Positions 26,172 to 34,066 of a DNA stretch of 64,000 nt are shown here, piece by piece. The stretch comes from an uncultured Collinsella sp. (GTDB lineage: Bacteria > Actinomycetota > Coriobacteriia > Coriobacteriales > Coriobacteriaceae), in contig CATYVQ010000006.1 in the NCBI GenBank assembly GCA_958413895.1, forward strand, positions 1 to 64,000, given 5' to 3'. Position numbers and translations under genes: made by a program. Numbering within the stretch: position 1 is the first letter of the stretch; each line of letters opens with the position of its first letter. The notes under the pieces were generated by a model that was not told where the DNA came from, did no database searches, and was given only the letters and a program-made list of their open reading frames with translations.

Positions 26172-27002
26172 ATGGAAAACGAGAACATCACCGCCGCCGA
26201 GGGCAAGCCCTCCGGCTATAAGGTCACCAAGAAGGACCTGCGCAACGCGAACTGGCGCTGGCTCATGAGCGTGTGCACCTTCAACTACCAGACCCAGCAG
26301 GGCGCCTCGGTCGCCTACGCCCTCTCGCCGATCCTGAGGAAGATCTACACGAACGACGAGGACTATAAGCAAGCGCTCAACAACCACTTCCGCTACTACA
26401 ACACCCAGCCTTGGCTCGCCGCCATCATCCTCGGCGCCTGCGTGGCCATGGAGGAGCGTGACGGCCTCGCGGCGGCGGACGCCGTCCAAGACCTGAAGAT
26501 CGGCACCATGGGACCGCTCGCCGGCGTCGGCGACTCCCTGCTCATGACCATGATCCCGACCATCATGGGCTCCATCGCCGCCTACATGGCCATCGAGGGC
26601 AACCCCGTGGGAGCCGGCATCTGGTTCGCGCTCATCCTGGCCATCTTCTGGGTCCGCATGCACGCCCTCGAGTTCGGCTACAAGCAGGGTGTGAAGCTCG
26701 TCACCGACTTCAGCGAGAAGCTTCCCAACCTCACTGCCGCCGCCTCCGTGCTCGGCCTCACCGTGGTCGGCTGCCTCATCGCCTCGGTCATCGGCGTCAC
26801 CTGCCCGATTAGCTTCAGCTTCGGCGACGTCTCGATGGAGATTCAGCCGCTGCTCGACAAGATCCTGCCTGCCATGATCCCCGCCGCCATCACGGGAAGC
26901 GCGTATTACCTTCTTACCAAGAAGAACGCGAGCATGACGGCCCTCATCCTCGTGGTGATCGTCCTCGCGATGGTCGCCTCCGCCGCCGGCATCCTCGCCT
27001 AG
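26172..27002 (+). CDS. PTS mannose-family EIID component
   Basis: 276 aa, ManZ-type. The N-terminal amphipathic region (NANWRWLMSVCTFNYQTQQG) is followed by the conserved GTMGPLAGVGDSL and a hydrophobic C-terminal half with the final membrane span. EIID exists only in mannose-family PTS, so it confirms the class. It starts 2 bp after eiiC, with GAGAGGATG as ribosome site. Confidence 0.93.
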   Translation: MENENITAAEGKPSGYKVTKKDLRNANWRWLMSVCTFNYQTQQGASVAYALSPILRKIYTNDEDYKQALNNHFRYYNTQPWLAAIILGACVAMEERDGLAAADAVQDLKIGTMGPLAGVGDSLLMTMIPTIMGSIAAYMAIEGNPVGAGIWFALILAIFWVRMHALEFGYKQGVKLVTDFSEKLPNLTAAASVLGLTVVGCLIASVIGVTCPISFSFGDVSMEIQPLLDKILPAMIPAAITGSAYYLLTKKNASMTALILVVIVLAMVASAAGILA

Positions 27003-27028
27003 CTTCGACCCAAGAGATTGGTGAATCA

Positions 27029-27427
27029 ATGAGAAAGATAGTTGTGGCGAGCCATTCCCTTCTCGCCCAGGGCTTCAAGGATACCCTCGAGTTCCTTACG
27101 GGTAAGAGCGACGCCATCAACGCCGTGTGCGCCTACGTGAACGACAACGGCGAGGGGCTCGACGCGGCGGTCGAGGCGGCGCTTTCGGGCACTGACGAGG
27201 TCGTCGTCCTCACCGACGCGCTCGGCGGCAGCGTGAACCAGCGCTTCTCCCGCTTCGCCTCCGACCGGATCCACGTGATCGCGGGTGTCAACCTCCCGCT
27301 CGCCATGACGGTCGCGCTCGCGCGCCCCGACGAGAAACTCGACTTCGACGCCCTCGTCGACGAGGCGCGCCAGCAGATCGTCTACGTGAACGGTGTCAGT
27401 TCCGCCGAGTGCGAAGACGACGAATAG
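27029..27427 (+). CDS. PTS mannose-family EIIA component
   Basis: 132 aa. The phospho-histidine is His9 in VVASHSLLAQGF, with DEVVVLTDALGGSVNQRF as the conserved core. It is a separate polypeptide, as in LevD or AgaF, not fused to EIIB as in E. coli ManX. It receives phosphate from HPr and may also signal to the LevR-like protein. The ribosome site is weak (AAGAGATTGGTGA), which may set a lower EIIA dose. Confidence 0.92.
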   Translation: MRKIVVASHSLLAQGFKDTLEFLTGKSDAINAVCAYVNDNGEGLDAAVEAALSGTDEVVVLTDALGGSVNQRFSRFASDRIHVIAGVNLPLAMTVALARPDEKLDFDALVDEARQQIVYVNGVSSAECEDDE

Positions 27428-27439
27428 AGGAGGTCGACG

Positions 27440-28564
27440 ATGAGAGAGTTCCTTAAGGACGTGTGGATGCACGGCGGTGAGGAAAGCCGCGCCATCACCC
27501 CCGAGAACATCACGGGCGAGAAGGGCCGCGCCGCCATGTCGGCCAGCCACCTCGGCGTCGGCCGCAAGGGCTCGTGCTGCGTGCCCCTTGAGTCCGGCGA
27601 GACCATCACGCTCGCGGACATCGAGGGCCCCGGCATCATCCGCCACATCTGGATGACCGTCCCCGACAAGACCGCCGCCGGCAGCTTCGTCATGCGCGAC
27701 CTCGTGCTGCGCTTCTACTGGGACGACGAGGAGACCCCCTCGGTCGAGTGCCCTGTCGGCGATTTCTTCTGCAACGGCTTCGGTGAGCGCGCCATCGTCA
27801 ACTCGATGCCCATCTGCGTGAACCCGACGGGCGGCATGAACTGCTACTTCGAGATGCCTTTCAGGAAGCACGCCAAGGTCACGCTTACGAGCGAGCACCC
27901 CGGGTTCATTAAGTACATCTTCTACACGTTCAACTACGCGCTCACCGACGTGCCGGACGACGCCATGTACTTCCACGCCCGTTTTAACCGCGAGCGCAGC
28001 ACCCGCAGGGGCGTCGACTACACCGTGCTCGACGGCGTGCGCGGTAAGGGCTACTACGTCGGCACCTACATGGCCCTGTGCGCCCTGGAGCGCTATTGGT
28101 GGGGCGAGGGCGAGATGAAGTTCTTCCTCGACGGCGACGAGGAGTTCCCCACGGTCACCTCGACGGGAGCCGAGGACTACTTCGGCGGTGCCTGGGCCTT
28201 CCTCGACAGGCCGCCCCACGCGCTGCCCGAGGCGCAGTGCTTCAACACGCTGTTCGCCGGCTACCCGTACCGCTCGACGCGCGACGCCACGCGCGACCGC
28301 TTCAGCGCGGGCAAGCCGAACCCGAACCCGATGCTCGCGACCAACGACGACGCGCTGCCCAGGCACGGCCTCTACAGGTGGCACCTTCCCGACCCGATCT
28401 CGTTCAAGGAGGACCTGCGCGTGACGTTCCAGGACCTCGGCAACGACGACATCAAGCTCTACGAGCGCGAGGACGACATCTCCACCGTCGCCTACTGGTA
28501 CCAAAGCGAGCCGCACGCCGTGCTCGCCCCGTTTGCCGCAAGGCAGGACCGCGTGCCCAGGTAG
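27440..28564 (+). CDS. GH172 (DUF2961) family glycosidase
   Basis: 374 aa, no signal peptide, so cytoplasmic. It is a DUF2961 protein, the domain founding glycoside hydrolase family 172. Conserved landmarks: IEGPGIIRHIWMT near 61-73, FYWDDEETPSVECPVGDFF at 92-110, NPTGGMNCYFEMPF at 128-141, WWGEGEMKFFLDGD at 220-233 and STGAEDYFGGAW at 241-252. Known GH172 enzymes act on alpha-fructofuranosides (the founding Bifidobacterium dentium enzyme makes and hydrolyses difructose dianhydride I) or on D-arabinofuranosides. Its place between a PTS and a fructokinase favours an alpha-fructoside. AGGAGG precedes the ATG, and it is 12 bp from EIIA. Whether it cuts a phosphorylated substrate is unknown. Confidence 0.87.
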   Translation: MREFLKDVWMHGGEESRAITPENITGEKGRAAMSASHLGVGRKGSCCVPLESGETITLADIEGPGIIRHIWMTVPDKTAAGSFVMRDLVLRFYWDDEETPSVECPVGDFFCNGFGERAIVNSMPICVNPTGGMNCYFEMPFRKHAKVTLTSEHPGFIKYIFYTFNYALTDVPDDAMYFHARFNRERSTRRGVDYTVLDGVRGKGYYVGTYMALCALERYWWGEGEMKFFLDGDEEFPTVTSTGAEDYFGGAWAFLDRPPHALPEAQCFNTLFAGYPYRSTRDATRDRFSAGKPNPNPMLATNDDALPRHGLYRWHLPDPISFKEDLRVTFQDLGNDDIKLYEREDDISTVAYWYQSEPHAVLAPFAARQDRVPR

Positions 28565-28591
28565 GGTCGCCTCGAAACAAGCCAACGTTAT

Positions 28592-28628
28592 GGGCGCCCG
28601 CGGTTGACCATGACTGCGGGCGTCCCTT
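28592..28628 (+). terminator. Hairpin between GH172 and fructokinase genes
   Basis: The stem GGGCGCCCGC / GCGGGCGTCCC (one bulge) is followed by TTTG. A weak or partial terminator that may lower fructokinase expression relative to the PTS genes. Confidence 0.55.
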
Positions 28629-28643
28629 TGTAAGAAGGACCAC

Positions 28644-29528
28644 ATGAGCGAAAAGCAAATGAGGCTCGGCGCCCTCGAGGCCGGCGGGACCAAGATGGTC
28701 TGTGCCGTGGTGTCCGGCGACGGCGAGGTCCTCGACCGTATGGAGACCCCGACGCTTACGCCCGCCGAGACCGTCCCGCAAATGGTCGAGTGGTTCACCG
28801 CCCGCGATGTGGACGCGTTGGGCATCGGCGCCTTCGGCCCGACCTGCGTCGACCCCAACGATGAGCGCTACGGTTCCATCCTCCAGACGCCCAAGCTCGC
28901 GTGGCGAGGCTATGGTCTTCGCGCCGCGTTCGCCGACGCCCTCGGGATTCCGGTGACCTACGACACGGACGTGAACGTTGCCTGCCTCGGCGAAGTGGTC
29001 TTCGGCTGCTGCAAGGGGCTCGAGGACGCCGTCTACGTGACCATCGGCACCGGCGTGGGCACGGGCGTCATGTGCGCGGGCAGGCTCCTTCACGGCATGC
29101 TGCACCCCGAGGCCGGCCACATGCTGGTAAGGACCCGTCCCACCGAGGAGGGACGCTGCGTCTGCCCGAGCCACGCGAGCTGTCTCGAGGGCCTCGCCTC
29201 CGGCCCCGCCATTGCCGCGCGCTGGGGAAAGCCCGCGGCCGAGCTCGCGGACAACGCTGAGGTGTGGGCGCTCGAGGGGGATTATCTGGGGCAGATGTGC
29301 GCGAACCTCGTGCTCATGTACTCGCCTCGCCGCATCGTCCTCGGCGGCGGCGTGATGCACCAGGAGCAGCTCTACGGCATCGTCCGCAAGAAGACCCTCG
29401 AATATCTGGGTGGCTACATCCAGACCGCCGAGCTTAAGGACATGGAGAGCTACATCTGCGTCCCGGGCTGCGGCGGCGACCAAGGAATCCTCGGCGCGGC
29501 CGAGCTGGCAAGAAGGGCGCTCGCATAA
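28644..29528 (+). CDS. ROK-family fructokinase
   Basis: 294 aa. The N-terminal LGALEAGGTKMVCAVV phosphate-binding motif and the TPAETVPQMVEWF segment match the BsuFK/YdhR type of ROK fructokinase. The zinc-binding loop (HPEAGH...CVCPSHASCLEGLASGP) fits the fructokinase version. It phosphorylates free fructose to fructose-6-phosphate with ATP. As last gene of the PTS-GH172 operon it would trap the fructose half released by the glycosidase. AGAAGG precedes the ATG. Mannose or glucose activity cannot be excluded. Confidence 0.87.
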   Translation: MSEKQMRLGALEAGGTKMVCAVVSGDGEVLDRMETPTLTPAETVPQMVEWFTARDVDALGIGAFGPTCVDPNDERYGSILQTPKLAWRGYGLRAAFADALGIPVTYDTDVNVACLGEVVFGCCKGLEDAVYVTIGTGVGTGVMCAGRLLHGMLHPEAGHMLVRTRPTEEGRCVCPSHASCLEGLASGPAIAARWGKPAAELADNAEVWALEGDYLGQMCANLVLMYSPRRIVLGGGVMHQEQLYGIVRKKTLEYLGGYIQTAELKDMESYICVPGCGGDQGILGAAELARRALA

Positions 29529-29560
29529 CTTGCGCTCTCTCCGCCATACAACGCGTTAAG

Positions 29561-29612
29561 AAAAGACGAGCGCTTCTTGCCAATTGGGCGGCAAGAAGCG
29601 CTCGTCTTTTGC
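29561..29612 (+). terminator. Terminator of the PTS-GH172-fructokinase operon
   Basis: 21-bp perfect arms (AAAAGACGAGCGCTTCTTGCC and its complement shape the stem 29561-29581/29590-29610), ending in TTTT on the plus strand and, by symmetry, on the minus strand. Confidence 0.92.
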
Positions 29613-29644
29613 ATTTGTTTTTGGGGCAGAACGCCCCGCCTCCG

Positions 29645-29887
29645 CTAGAGTCCCTGGACCGCCACACCCACGAGGTTTGGACCGGTGTGGACAAGAAGCG
29701 CGGGGCTGATGTCGGAGCGGACGACCTCCACCGCATTGGGCACGCGCTCGCGCAGGACCTGCTCCATGCGGTCGTAGAGGTCGGCGTAGGCCGAGGTGCA
29801 GCTCACGGCAAAGCGCACCTTGGGGTGCTTCTCGGCGATGGCGGCGACGAGCTTGACCTCGGTGCGATGCGGTACTTGCATAGCCAT
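29645..29887 (-). pseudogene. C-terminal fragment of a DegV-family fatty-acid-binding protein
   Basis: 80 codons read TEVKLVAAIAEKHPKVRFAV... and end with ISPALLVHTGPNLVGVAVQGL. The closing IxPxxxxHTGPxxxGVA pattern is the C-terminal DegV signature. About 200 upstream residues are missing: the frame is cut by the hairpin at 29931, and a neighbouring frame upstream (VIAVAQKANNLAYTK) hints at a frameshift. Dead gene debris inside the island. Confidence 0.6.
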
Positions 29888-29930
29888 TTCGTGTACGCGA
29901 GGTTGTTGGCTTTCTGGGCCACAGCAATCA

Positions 29931-29986
29931 CCTTCCCCCCTAGCATGATGACCTGAACAATCCTCATGCTAGGGGGAAGGTTTTTG
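29931..29986 (+). terminator. Terminator-like inverted repeat with T-tract
   Basis: The 17-bp stem (CCTTCCCCCTAGCATGA with its complement, one bulged C) is followed by TTTTTG on the plus strand. No plus-strand gene precedes it closely. It sits at the break point of the DegV fragment, so it may belong to an inserted element. Confidence 0.55.
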
Positions 29987-29999
29987 TCGCGTAGCGGAA

Positions 30000-30175
30000 A
30001 TTGGCCTCCACCCGCTGAGCGGGTGGCTTTCTATGCCGCGCGGCACGGACTAAAGTCCATGAATAAAAACGAGGAAGGCCACGTCCGGCCTCCCTCGCGT
30101 GCCCTTGCACGCCCAATATGTGCCGTAAAAGCCGTCTTCTTCAACGTCAAAGTGAGCGCGCTTCATTTTTGCCAC
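30000..30175. other. Hairpin-rich non-coding segment
   Basis: A run of small hairpins: CCACCCGCTGAGCGGGTGG near 30008, GCCGCGCGGC, GACTAAAGTC and GAGGAAGGCC/GGCCTCCCTC. A hairpin followed by TTCTATG and then GACTAAAGTC resembles IS200/IS605-type element ends from memory, but no transposase or TnpB remains. It could be a remnant end or a structured RNA. Confidence 0.3.
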
Positions 30176-31006
30176 TCAAAATCTTATTTTCACGATTTGC
30201 ATTTTCATCCCGTTGTCACCGACCCTTGCGAGAAACCGGAAAAAGCCGCTGACAGAAGGGTCTTTCAAATCGTTGTAACCCAGCATATAGCCGCGACTTG
30301 TGACCTGCAGACGTCTGCCCCACGTGCCGATTTCCTTGGCGGCATCCGAAACCGCAAAATATGCCCCCACATCCTTGATTTTTGCAGTCTTAAGCCATGT
30401 TTTTGCGATCATCTTTACCGCCGTCCGATTGGCAGCATCAAAGACCAGCACACTGCCGGGGAAAGCGTCCGCCATCCCCCGCACCAGTTCCCGGACCTGT
30501 TGGGTCAGAAAGTAATAGAACACCCCGGAGGCAAAGAACACCGCCCCGCCGGAGGCATCGATCTTGTCAAACCATGCGGGGTCTTTCAGGTCGCAGGGGA
30601 TGTTTTGCTCCCGCTCCCCGGCGGGCAGTAGCTGCTGCCGCAAGGCAATCACATCCGGGAAGTCCAGATTGTAGATCTTGCATCTACCGTTGTCGCAGGT
30701 TCTGCCGGTGTTGTCCAGCCCACAGCCCAGATTGACCACCGCTGCATTGGGGTGGCCTTTCAGGTAATCCCGCACCTCGAAAGCAAGATCACCCTGCCGC
30801 ATGGCCACCTCCAGCGCACCAAAACGCTGCATCAGGCTGCGGGAGCTTTTCTCTGCCTCTGAAAAGTCGTAGTCGATCTGGTCGAGCAGACGAACCGCTG
30901 TTTCATTCCTGTAAAGGTTCGGGTACAGCTCCGTACACAGCTTCCGGGAATACAGCGGGAGGATCAGCGTCTCCTGCACGGTGTTTTTCTCAATTTTACA
31001 TTTCAT
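30176..31006 (-). CDS. SAM methyltransferase, leucine-carboxymethyl/TcmP-like
   Basis: 276 aa from the ATG after GAGGAAG; the open frame upstream is without support. The SAM motif VVNLGCGLDNTGRTC near 90 and the following YNLDFPDVIALRQQLLP place it in the family of leucine carboxyl and tetracenomycin-type O-methyltransferases (PF04072-like). Substrate unknown; in gut Firmicutes and Actinobacteria such genes occur beside other small methyltransferases. It is the last of three consecutive methyltransferases. Codons are richer in A/T (ATT, AAA, TTT) than in flanking genes, pointing to transfer from a lower-GC donor. Confidence 0.82.
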   Translation of the reverse strand: MKCKIEKNTVQETLILPLYSRKLCTELYPNLYRNETAVRLLDQIDYDFSEAEKSSRSLMQRFGALEVAMRQGDLAFEVRDYLKGHPNAAVVNLGCGLDNTGRTCDNGRCKIYNLDFPDVIALRQQLLPAGEREQNIPCDLKDPAWFDKIDASGGAVFFASGVFYYFLTQQVRELVRGMADAFPGSVLVFDAANRTAVKMIAKTWLKTAKIKDVGAYFAVSDAAKEIGTWGRRLQVTSRGYMLGYNDLKDPSVSGFFRFLARVGDNGMKMQIVKIRF

Positions 31007-31017
31007 AGGTTTCTTCC

Positions 31018-31083
31018 TCAGTGAATAAATACTGTCATAATTGCCGCCAGCATAGCCGCTATGACCGTCATGCCTATCGCCAT
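31018..31083 (-). other. Possible 21-codon hydrophobic peptide
   Basis: Between two methyltransferase genes the frame MAIGMTVIAAMLAAIMTVFIH encodes one predicted membrane span. The frame is open further upstream into the end of the preceding gene but without a start signal. It may be a real small membrane peptide or chance. Confidence 0.22.
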
Positions 31084-31121
31084 GTGCAGGATGGATGCAA
31101 AAATATCCGTGCTTGATGCCC

Positions 31122-31727
31122 TTACTTCCGCGCCGTGACACAGAGCCACTTTTCCTTTTTGTGTATCTGCGCCTCGTGAAAACCCGCCTGCTCCAGACAT
31201 GCCTTTAATTCAATGTCCTTGTAGATGGTCATGCCGCCGATGATCTGCGTCCACCTCTCGTCCTTGTCCGTATCGCCATTGCTCTCGTTGCAGATAAGAA
31301 TTGTCCCGCCCGGCTTCAGCACCCGCCAGACCTCACGGAAGCATCGGGGCAAATCAGGCCAAAAATAGACGGTCTCAAAGGCCGTGGCAGCATCGAAGTG
31401 GCTATCCTCAAACGCCATATCCGCCACACTGCCTTGCAGAACGGCGCAACGCCCCTTCTGAATTGCAGTTCGGTTGAGCTTTCTAGCCTTCTCCACGCTG
31501 ACGGGTGAATAGTCGATGCCCTTGACGACGCCATGCGGGCATTTTTTCAGCAGCCGTTTTATGTTCGCCCCGCCGCCGCAGCCGCAATCCAGCACCTTGG
31601 CGTTTGGCGCAAGTCGTAGAAATCGAAGTCCCCACCGCGCCACAGGGCTGTGGCCCAGATTCATCATGGCAACCATAAGTTTCCCGCCGAGGCCCACGGG
31701 CTTGCGGGTGTTTTCAAAGAACGACAT
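31122..31727 (-). CDS. Class I SAM-dependent methyltransferase
   Basis: 201 aa from the ATG at 31727 (GGAGG 6 nt upstream). Motif I is VLDCGCGGGANIKRLLKK. Motif II/III is around DAATAFETVYFWPDLPRCFREVWRVLKPGGTILI, typical of UbiE/COQ5-like small-molecule methyltransferases. Its start overlaps the end of the preceding methyltransferase by 14 bp, so the two are coupled. Substrate unknown. Confidence 0.85.
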   Translation of the reverse strand: MSFFENTRKPVGLGGKLMVAMMNLGHSPVARWGLRFLRLAPNAKVLDCGCGGGANIKRLLKKCPHGVVKGIDYSPVSVEKARKLNRTAIQKGRCAVLQGSVADMAFEDSHFDAATAFETVYFWPDLPRCFREVWRVLKPGGTILICNESNGDTDKDERWTQIIGGMTIYKDIELKACLEQAGFHEAQIHKKEKWLCVTARK

Positions 31728-32343
31728 CAGGCCCCTCCGATTTCGTGCATTCCGCATAAGTCAACGGGAACGAGGCCTTCAGCACCGTGCTTTTCTGCGC
31801 CGCCCAGCCGTTTTGACGCAGAAAACGTAGGTATTCCTCGCTTGTCCATCTGCTGTAGAGGGGGAATCCCGCCATACTCATGAAAAAGGCTTTTGCCTTG
31901 CCGGAAACCGAGTTCCCCGCGTGGGTGAAGGTTGGCGCGATGAGCACGCCGTCGTCCTTCAGCACCCGCCTGATTTCTTGCAGGGCCTTTTCCGGATGCG
32001 GCACTATGTGAAGCGCGTTGGACACGATCACCACTTCGAAGGACTTCTGTGCATAGGGCAGGCGGAACATATCTTGTACGGAAAAGTGCAGCTTTGCGGA
32101 TTGATTGTCCCGCTTTGCTTCAAGGATCATCTTTGCAGAGGCGTCCGTAGCCTCGATGTGCGCCGCCGCATTCACGATGCTCTTTGCGATAAGCCCCGTG
32201 CCGGTGGCAACCTCCAGTACGGTTTTTGCTTTCACTACCGGCCGGATCAGCCCATACATCTTCTCATACGCCGCCCGGTCGTTTCGCATGAAACGGTCAT
32301 ACCAACCGGCGTTCTTGTCCCAGAAACCCTCGCGTTCGTGCAT
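31714..32343 (-). CDS. Class I SAM-dependent methyltransferase
   Basis: 209 aa from the ATG at 32343; a TTG five codons upstream is possible. Motif I VLEVATGTGLIAKSI, motif II HFSVQDMFRLPYAQKSFEVVIVSNALH and ALQEIRRVLKDDGVLIAPTFTH are those of UbiE-like methyltransferases. First gene of the three-methyltransferase operon; the palindrome at 32361 lies just upstream. Substrate unknown. Confidence 0.85.
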   Translation of the reverse strand: MHEREGFWDKNAGWYDRFMRNDRAAYEKMYGLIRPVVKAKTVLEVATGTGLIAKSIVNAAAHIEATDASAKMILEAKRDNQSAKLHFSVQDMFRLPYAQKSFEVVIVSNALHIVPHPEKALQEIRRVLKDDGVLIAPTFTHAGNSVSGKAKAFFMSMAGFPLYSRWTSEEYLRFLRQNGWAAQKSTVLKASFPLTYAECTKSEGPDVVL

Positions 32344-32360
32344 GGCTGTCGCCCCCAAAC

Positions 32361-32378
32361 AGTTAGAGCCATCTAACT
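32361..32378. promoter_or_regulatory. Palindrome upstream of the methyltransferase operon
   Basis: AGTTAGA-GCCA-TCTAACT is a 7-bp dyad 18 bp before the first methyltransferase start, next to a TATAGT that may be its -10 box. Likely an operator for an unlinked repressor. Confidence 0.5.
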
Positions 32379-32779
32379 ATAACACACGAATCATGCAGTA
32401 AGATGAGGCTAACTTTAATTTCTTGGCTAAGGCGCATCTCTCTGACCCTTTGAATCGCCCCTTTTCACGCCACCCGCTACGAACCCCGGCGGAAACCAGG
32501 GAGTGATTAAAGGAGCGACCTGCGGTTTTGCGAATCAATTGAGTCATTCCCGAAACCGCGAATTAAGGGCCTGATTCGCTCAAATTGCGCACGAATCAGC
32601 CCTCGGGCGGTACGACGCGACACGCATCGACAACACTCGGACTGGATTAGTCATCGAGTGGGAGTAGTAATAGAACATTTGCTCTTGTTTTTCATACGGT
32701 TTCATACGGTTCCGATGGCGACCGATGGGGACGTTTCGCAACCGCCGCACCTGCAAGCCGCATGGTTTCACAATCGGGC
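32379..32779. other. Non-coding right edge of the island
   Basis: 401 bp without a credible gene. It holds small inverted words (GCGAATCA/TGATTCGC around 32531-32580), the guaA-end copy at 32652 and a tandem 10-bp repeat TTCATACGGT at 32691-32710. Confidence 0.6.
32652..32663 (+). other. Candidate attR: copy of the guaA 3' end
   Basis: CATCGAGTGGGA followed by GTAG repeats the guaA terminus (CATCGAGTGGGA then ATAA), in the same orientation and coding V-I-E-W-E-stop. It marks the right edge of an 11.57-kb segment. Confidence 0.6.
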
Positions 32780-32828
32780 AAGAACTCAGAAGGCTCCTCG
32801 TGAAAAACGAGGAGCCTTCTGAGTTCTT
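32780..32828. terminator. Perfect 22-bp hairpin terminator
   Basis: Arms AAGAACTCAGAAGGCTCCTC+GT and the complement surround a GAAAA loop, 32 bp past the end of the YqhD-like gene. It should terminate that minus-strand unit. Confidence 0.8.
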
Positions 32829-32859
32829 CGGCGCGGGCGGATTGGGACCCGCTGCCGAT

Positions 32860-34023
32860 CTAGAGGCACTCGGTCAGAATCTGGAACACCTCGCTGCGCT
32901 CCAGTTTCTTGGCGCAGCCGCCGGTGAGCACGCAGGTGTCCGCAACCTTGCGCAGCGTCTCGTCGGACGCGTCGGAGCCCATCTCGGCGAAGCTCGTGGG
33001 AAGCCCCATCTCGCCGATGAACGTTTGCAGGCGGTCGATGCCTTCGAGCGCCACCGTAAGGTCGTCTTTGCCCTCGCCGTCGACGCCCCATACCTCGCGC
33101 GCCCAGCGGGCGAACTGCGCGGGCGCCTCGGGGGCCAGGTGGCGGTAGAGCGCAGGGTGGATGACCGCGAGGCCCATTCCGTGGTTGGTGTGGGTGTACG
33201 CGCCGTACTGGTGCTGGATCATGTGCGCCTGGAAGTCCGTTGACTTGCCGATCTTGAGCACGCCGTTCTCGGCCATGGCGGAGTCGTATACGAGCTCGCT
33301 TCTGGCATCGAGGTTCTGGTCGTCGTCCGCGATGATCCGCATGTTGCGGATGACGTTACGCTGGATGGCGAGGTTGATGTCGTCGGTGACGTTGCGTCCG
33401 CGCGGGCTTCCGAAATAGCTCTCCATGCAGTGCGAGAGCGTGTCGAACGCGCCGCTCATGAACTGCGCGTGCGGTACGGTGAGCGTGAGTGCCGGGTCGA
33501 GCGCCGCCCACATGGGCATCGCCCCCAGATAGGCGCCCTTCACGTGCGTCTCCTCGTTGGTGATGACGGCGCCGTTGTTCTGCTCGGCGCCCGTGCCGGA
33601 GAGCGTAACGATGCATCCCATGGGGATGAACGAGCTCGGCATCTTGCCGTCGGCGTGCTCGAACGTCTCGATGTCCTCGTCAAGCATCGCCTGCGCGGAG
33701 ACCACCTTGCAGCAGTCGAAGACCGACCCGCCGCCGACGGCGAGAATGAAGTCGACCTGCTCCTCGCGTGCGAGCGCGGCGCCTTCCTGGCACTTCTCGT
33801 AGGTCGGGTTGGGCATGATGCCGCCGAAGTCCACCACGCGCTTGCCCGCGCTCGTGAGCTTATCGACCACGTGGCCGTAGACGCCGGCTCGCTTGACCGA
33901 ACCTCCGCCGTAGGCGAGCATCACTGTCGTGCCCATGGCACCCATCTCGGCGTCGAGTGCCTGGTCCATGGCCCCCTCGCCGAAGTAGTTCCTGACCGGG
34001 TAGTCGTACGTGAATGAGTTCAT
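32860..34023 (-). CDS. YqhD/BdhA-type iron alcohol dehydrogenase
   Basis: 387 aa from the ATG after TAGGAGG. Butanol-dehydrogenase branch of the iron alcohol dehydrogenases, NADPH-linked aldehyde reductases. The cofactor motif is AVGGGSVFDCCKV at 95-107. Metal ligands Asp194, His198, His267 and His281 fall at the same positions as in E. coli YqhD. YqhD-type enzymes detoxify reactive aldehydes. It lies 43 bp downstream of an aldo/keto reductase gene on the same strand, giving a set of carbonyl-reducing enzymes divergent from a LysR regulator. Confidence 0.9.
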   Translation of the reverse strand: MNSFTYDYPVRNYFGEGAMDQALDAEMGAMGTTVMLAYGGGSVKRAGVYGHVVDKLTSAGKRVVDFGGIMPNPTYEKCQEGAALAREEQVDFILAVGGGSVFDCCKVVSAQAMLDEDIETFEHADGKMPSSFIPMGCIVTLSGTGAEQNNGAVITNEETHVKGAYLGAMPMWAALDPALTLTVPHAQFMSGAFDTLSHCMESYFGSPRGRNVTDDINLAIQRNVIRNMRIIADDDQNLDARSELVYDSAMAENGVLKIGKSTDFQAHMIQHQYGAYTHTNHGMGLAVIHPALYRHLAPEAPAQFARWAREVWGVDGEGKDDLTVALEGIDRLQTFIGEMGLPTSFAEMGSDASDETLRKVADTCVLTGGCAKKLERSEVFQILTECL

Positions 34024-34066
34024 GGCAATTCCTCCTAGTAAGTTATCAGTGCGGTCTGACGCTCGT

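Noticed and set aside
27026..28858. 610-codon minus-strand frame opposite EIIA, GH172 and the kinase start
   Set aside because: Antisense of three well-supported genes; Val/Ala/His/Arg-rich shadow composition.
21084..32663. Prophage
   Set aside because: No integrase, terminase, capsid, portal or lysis gene is visible; island remnant fits better.
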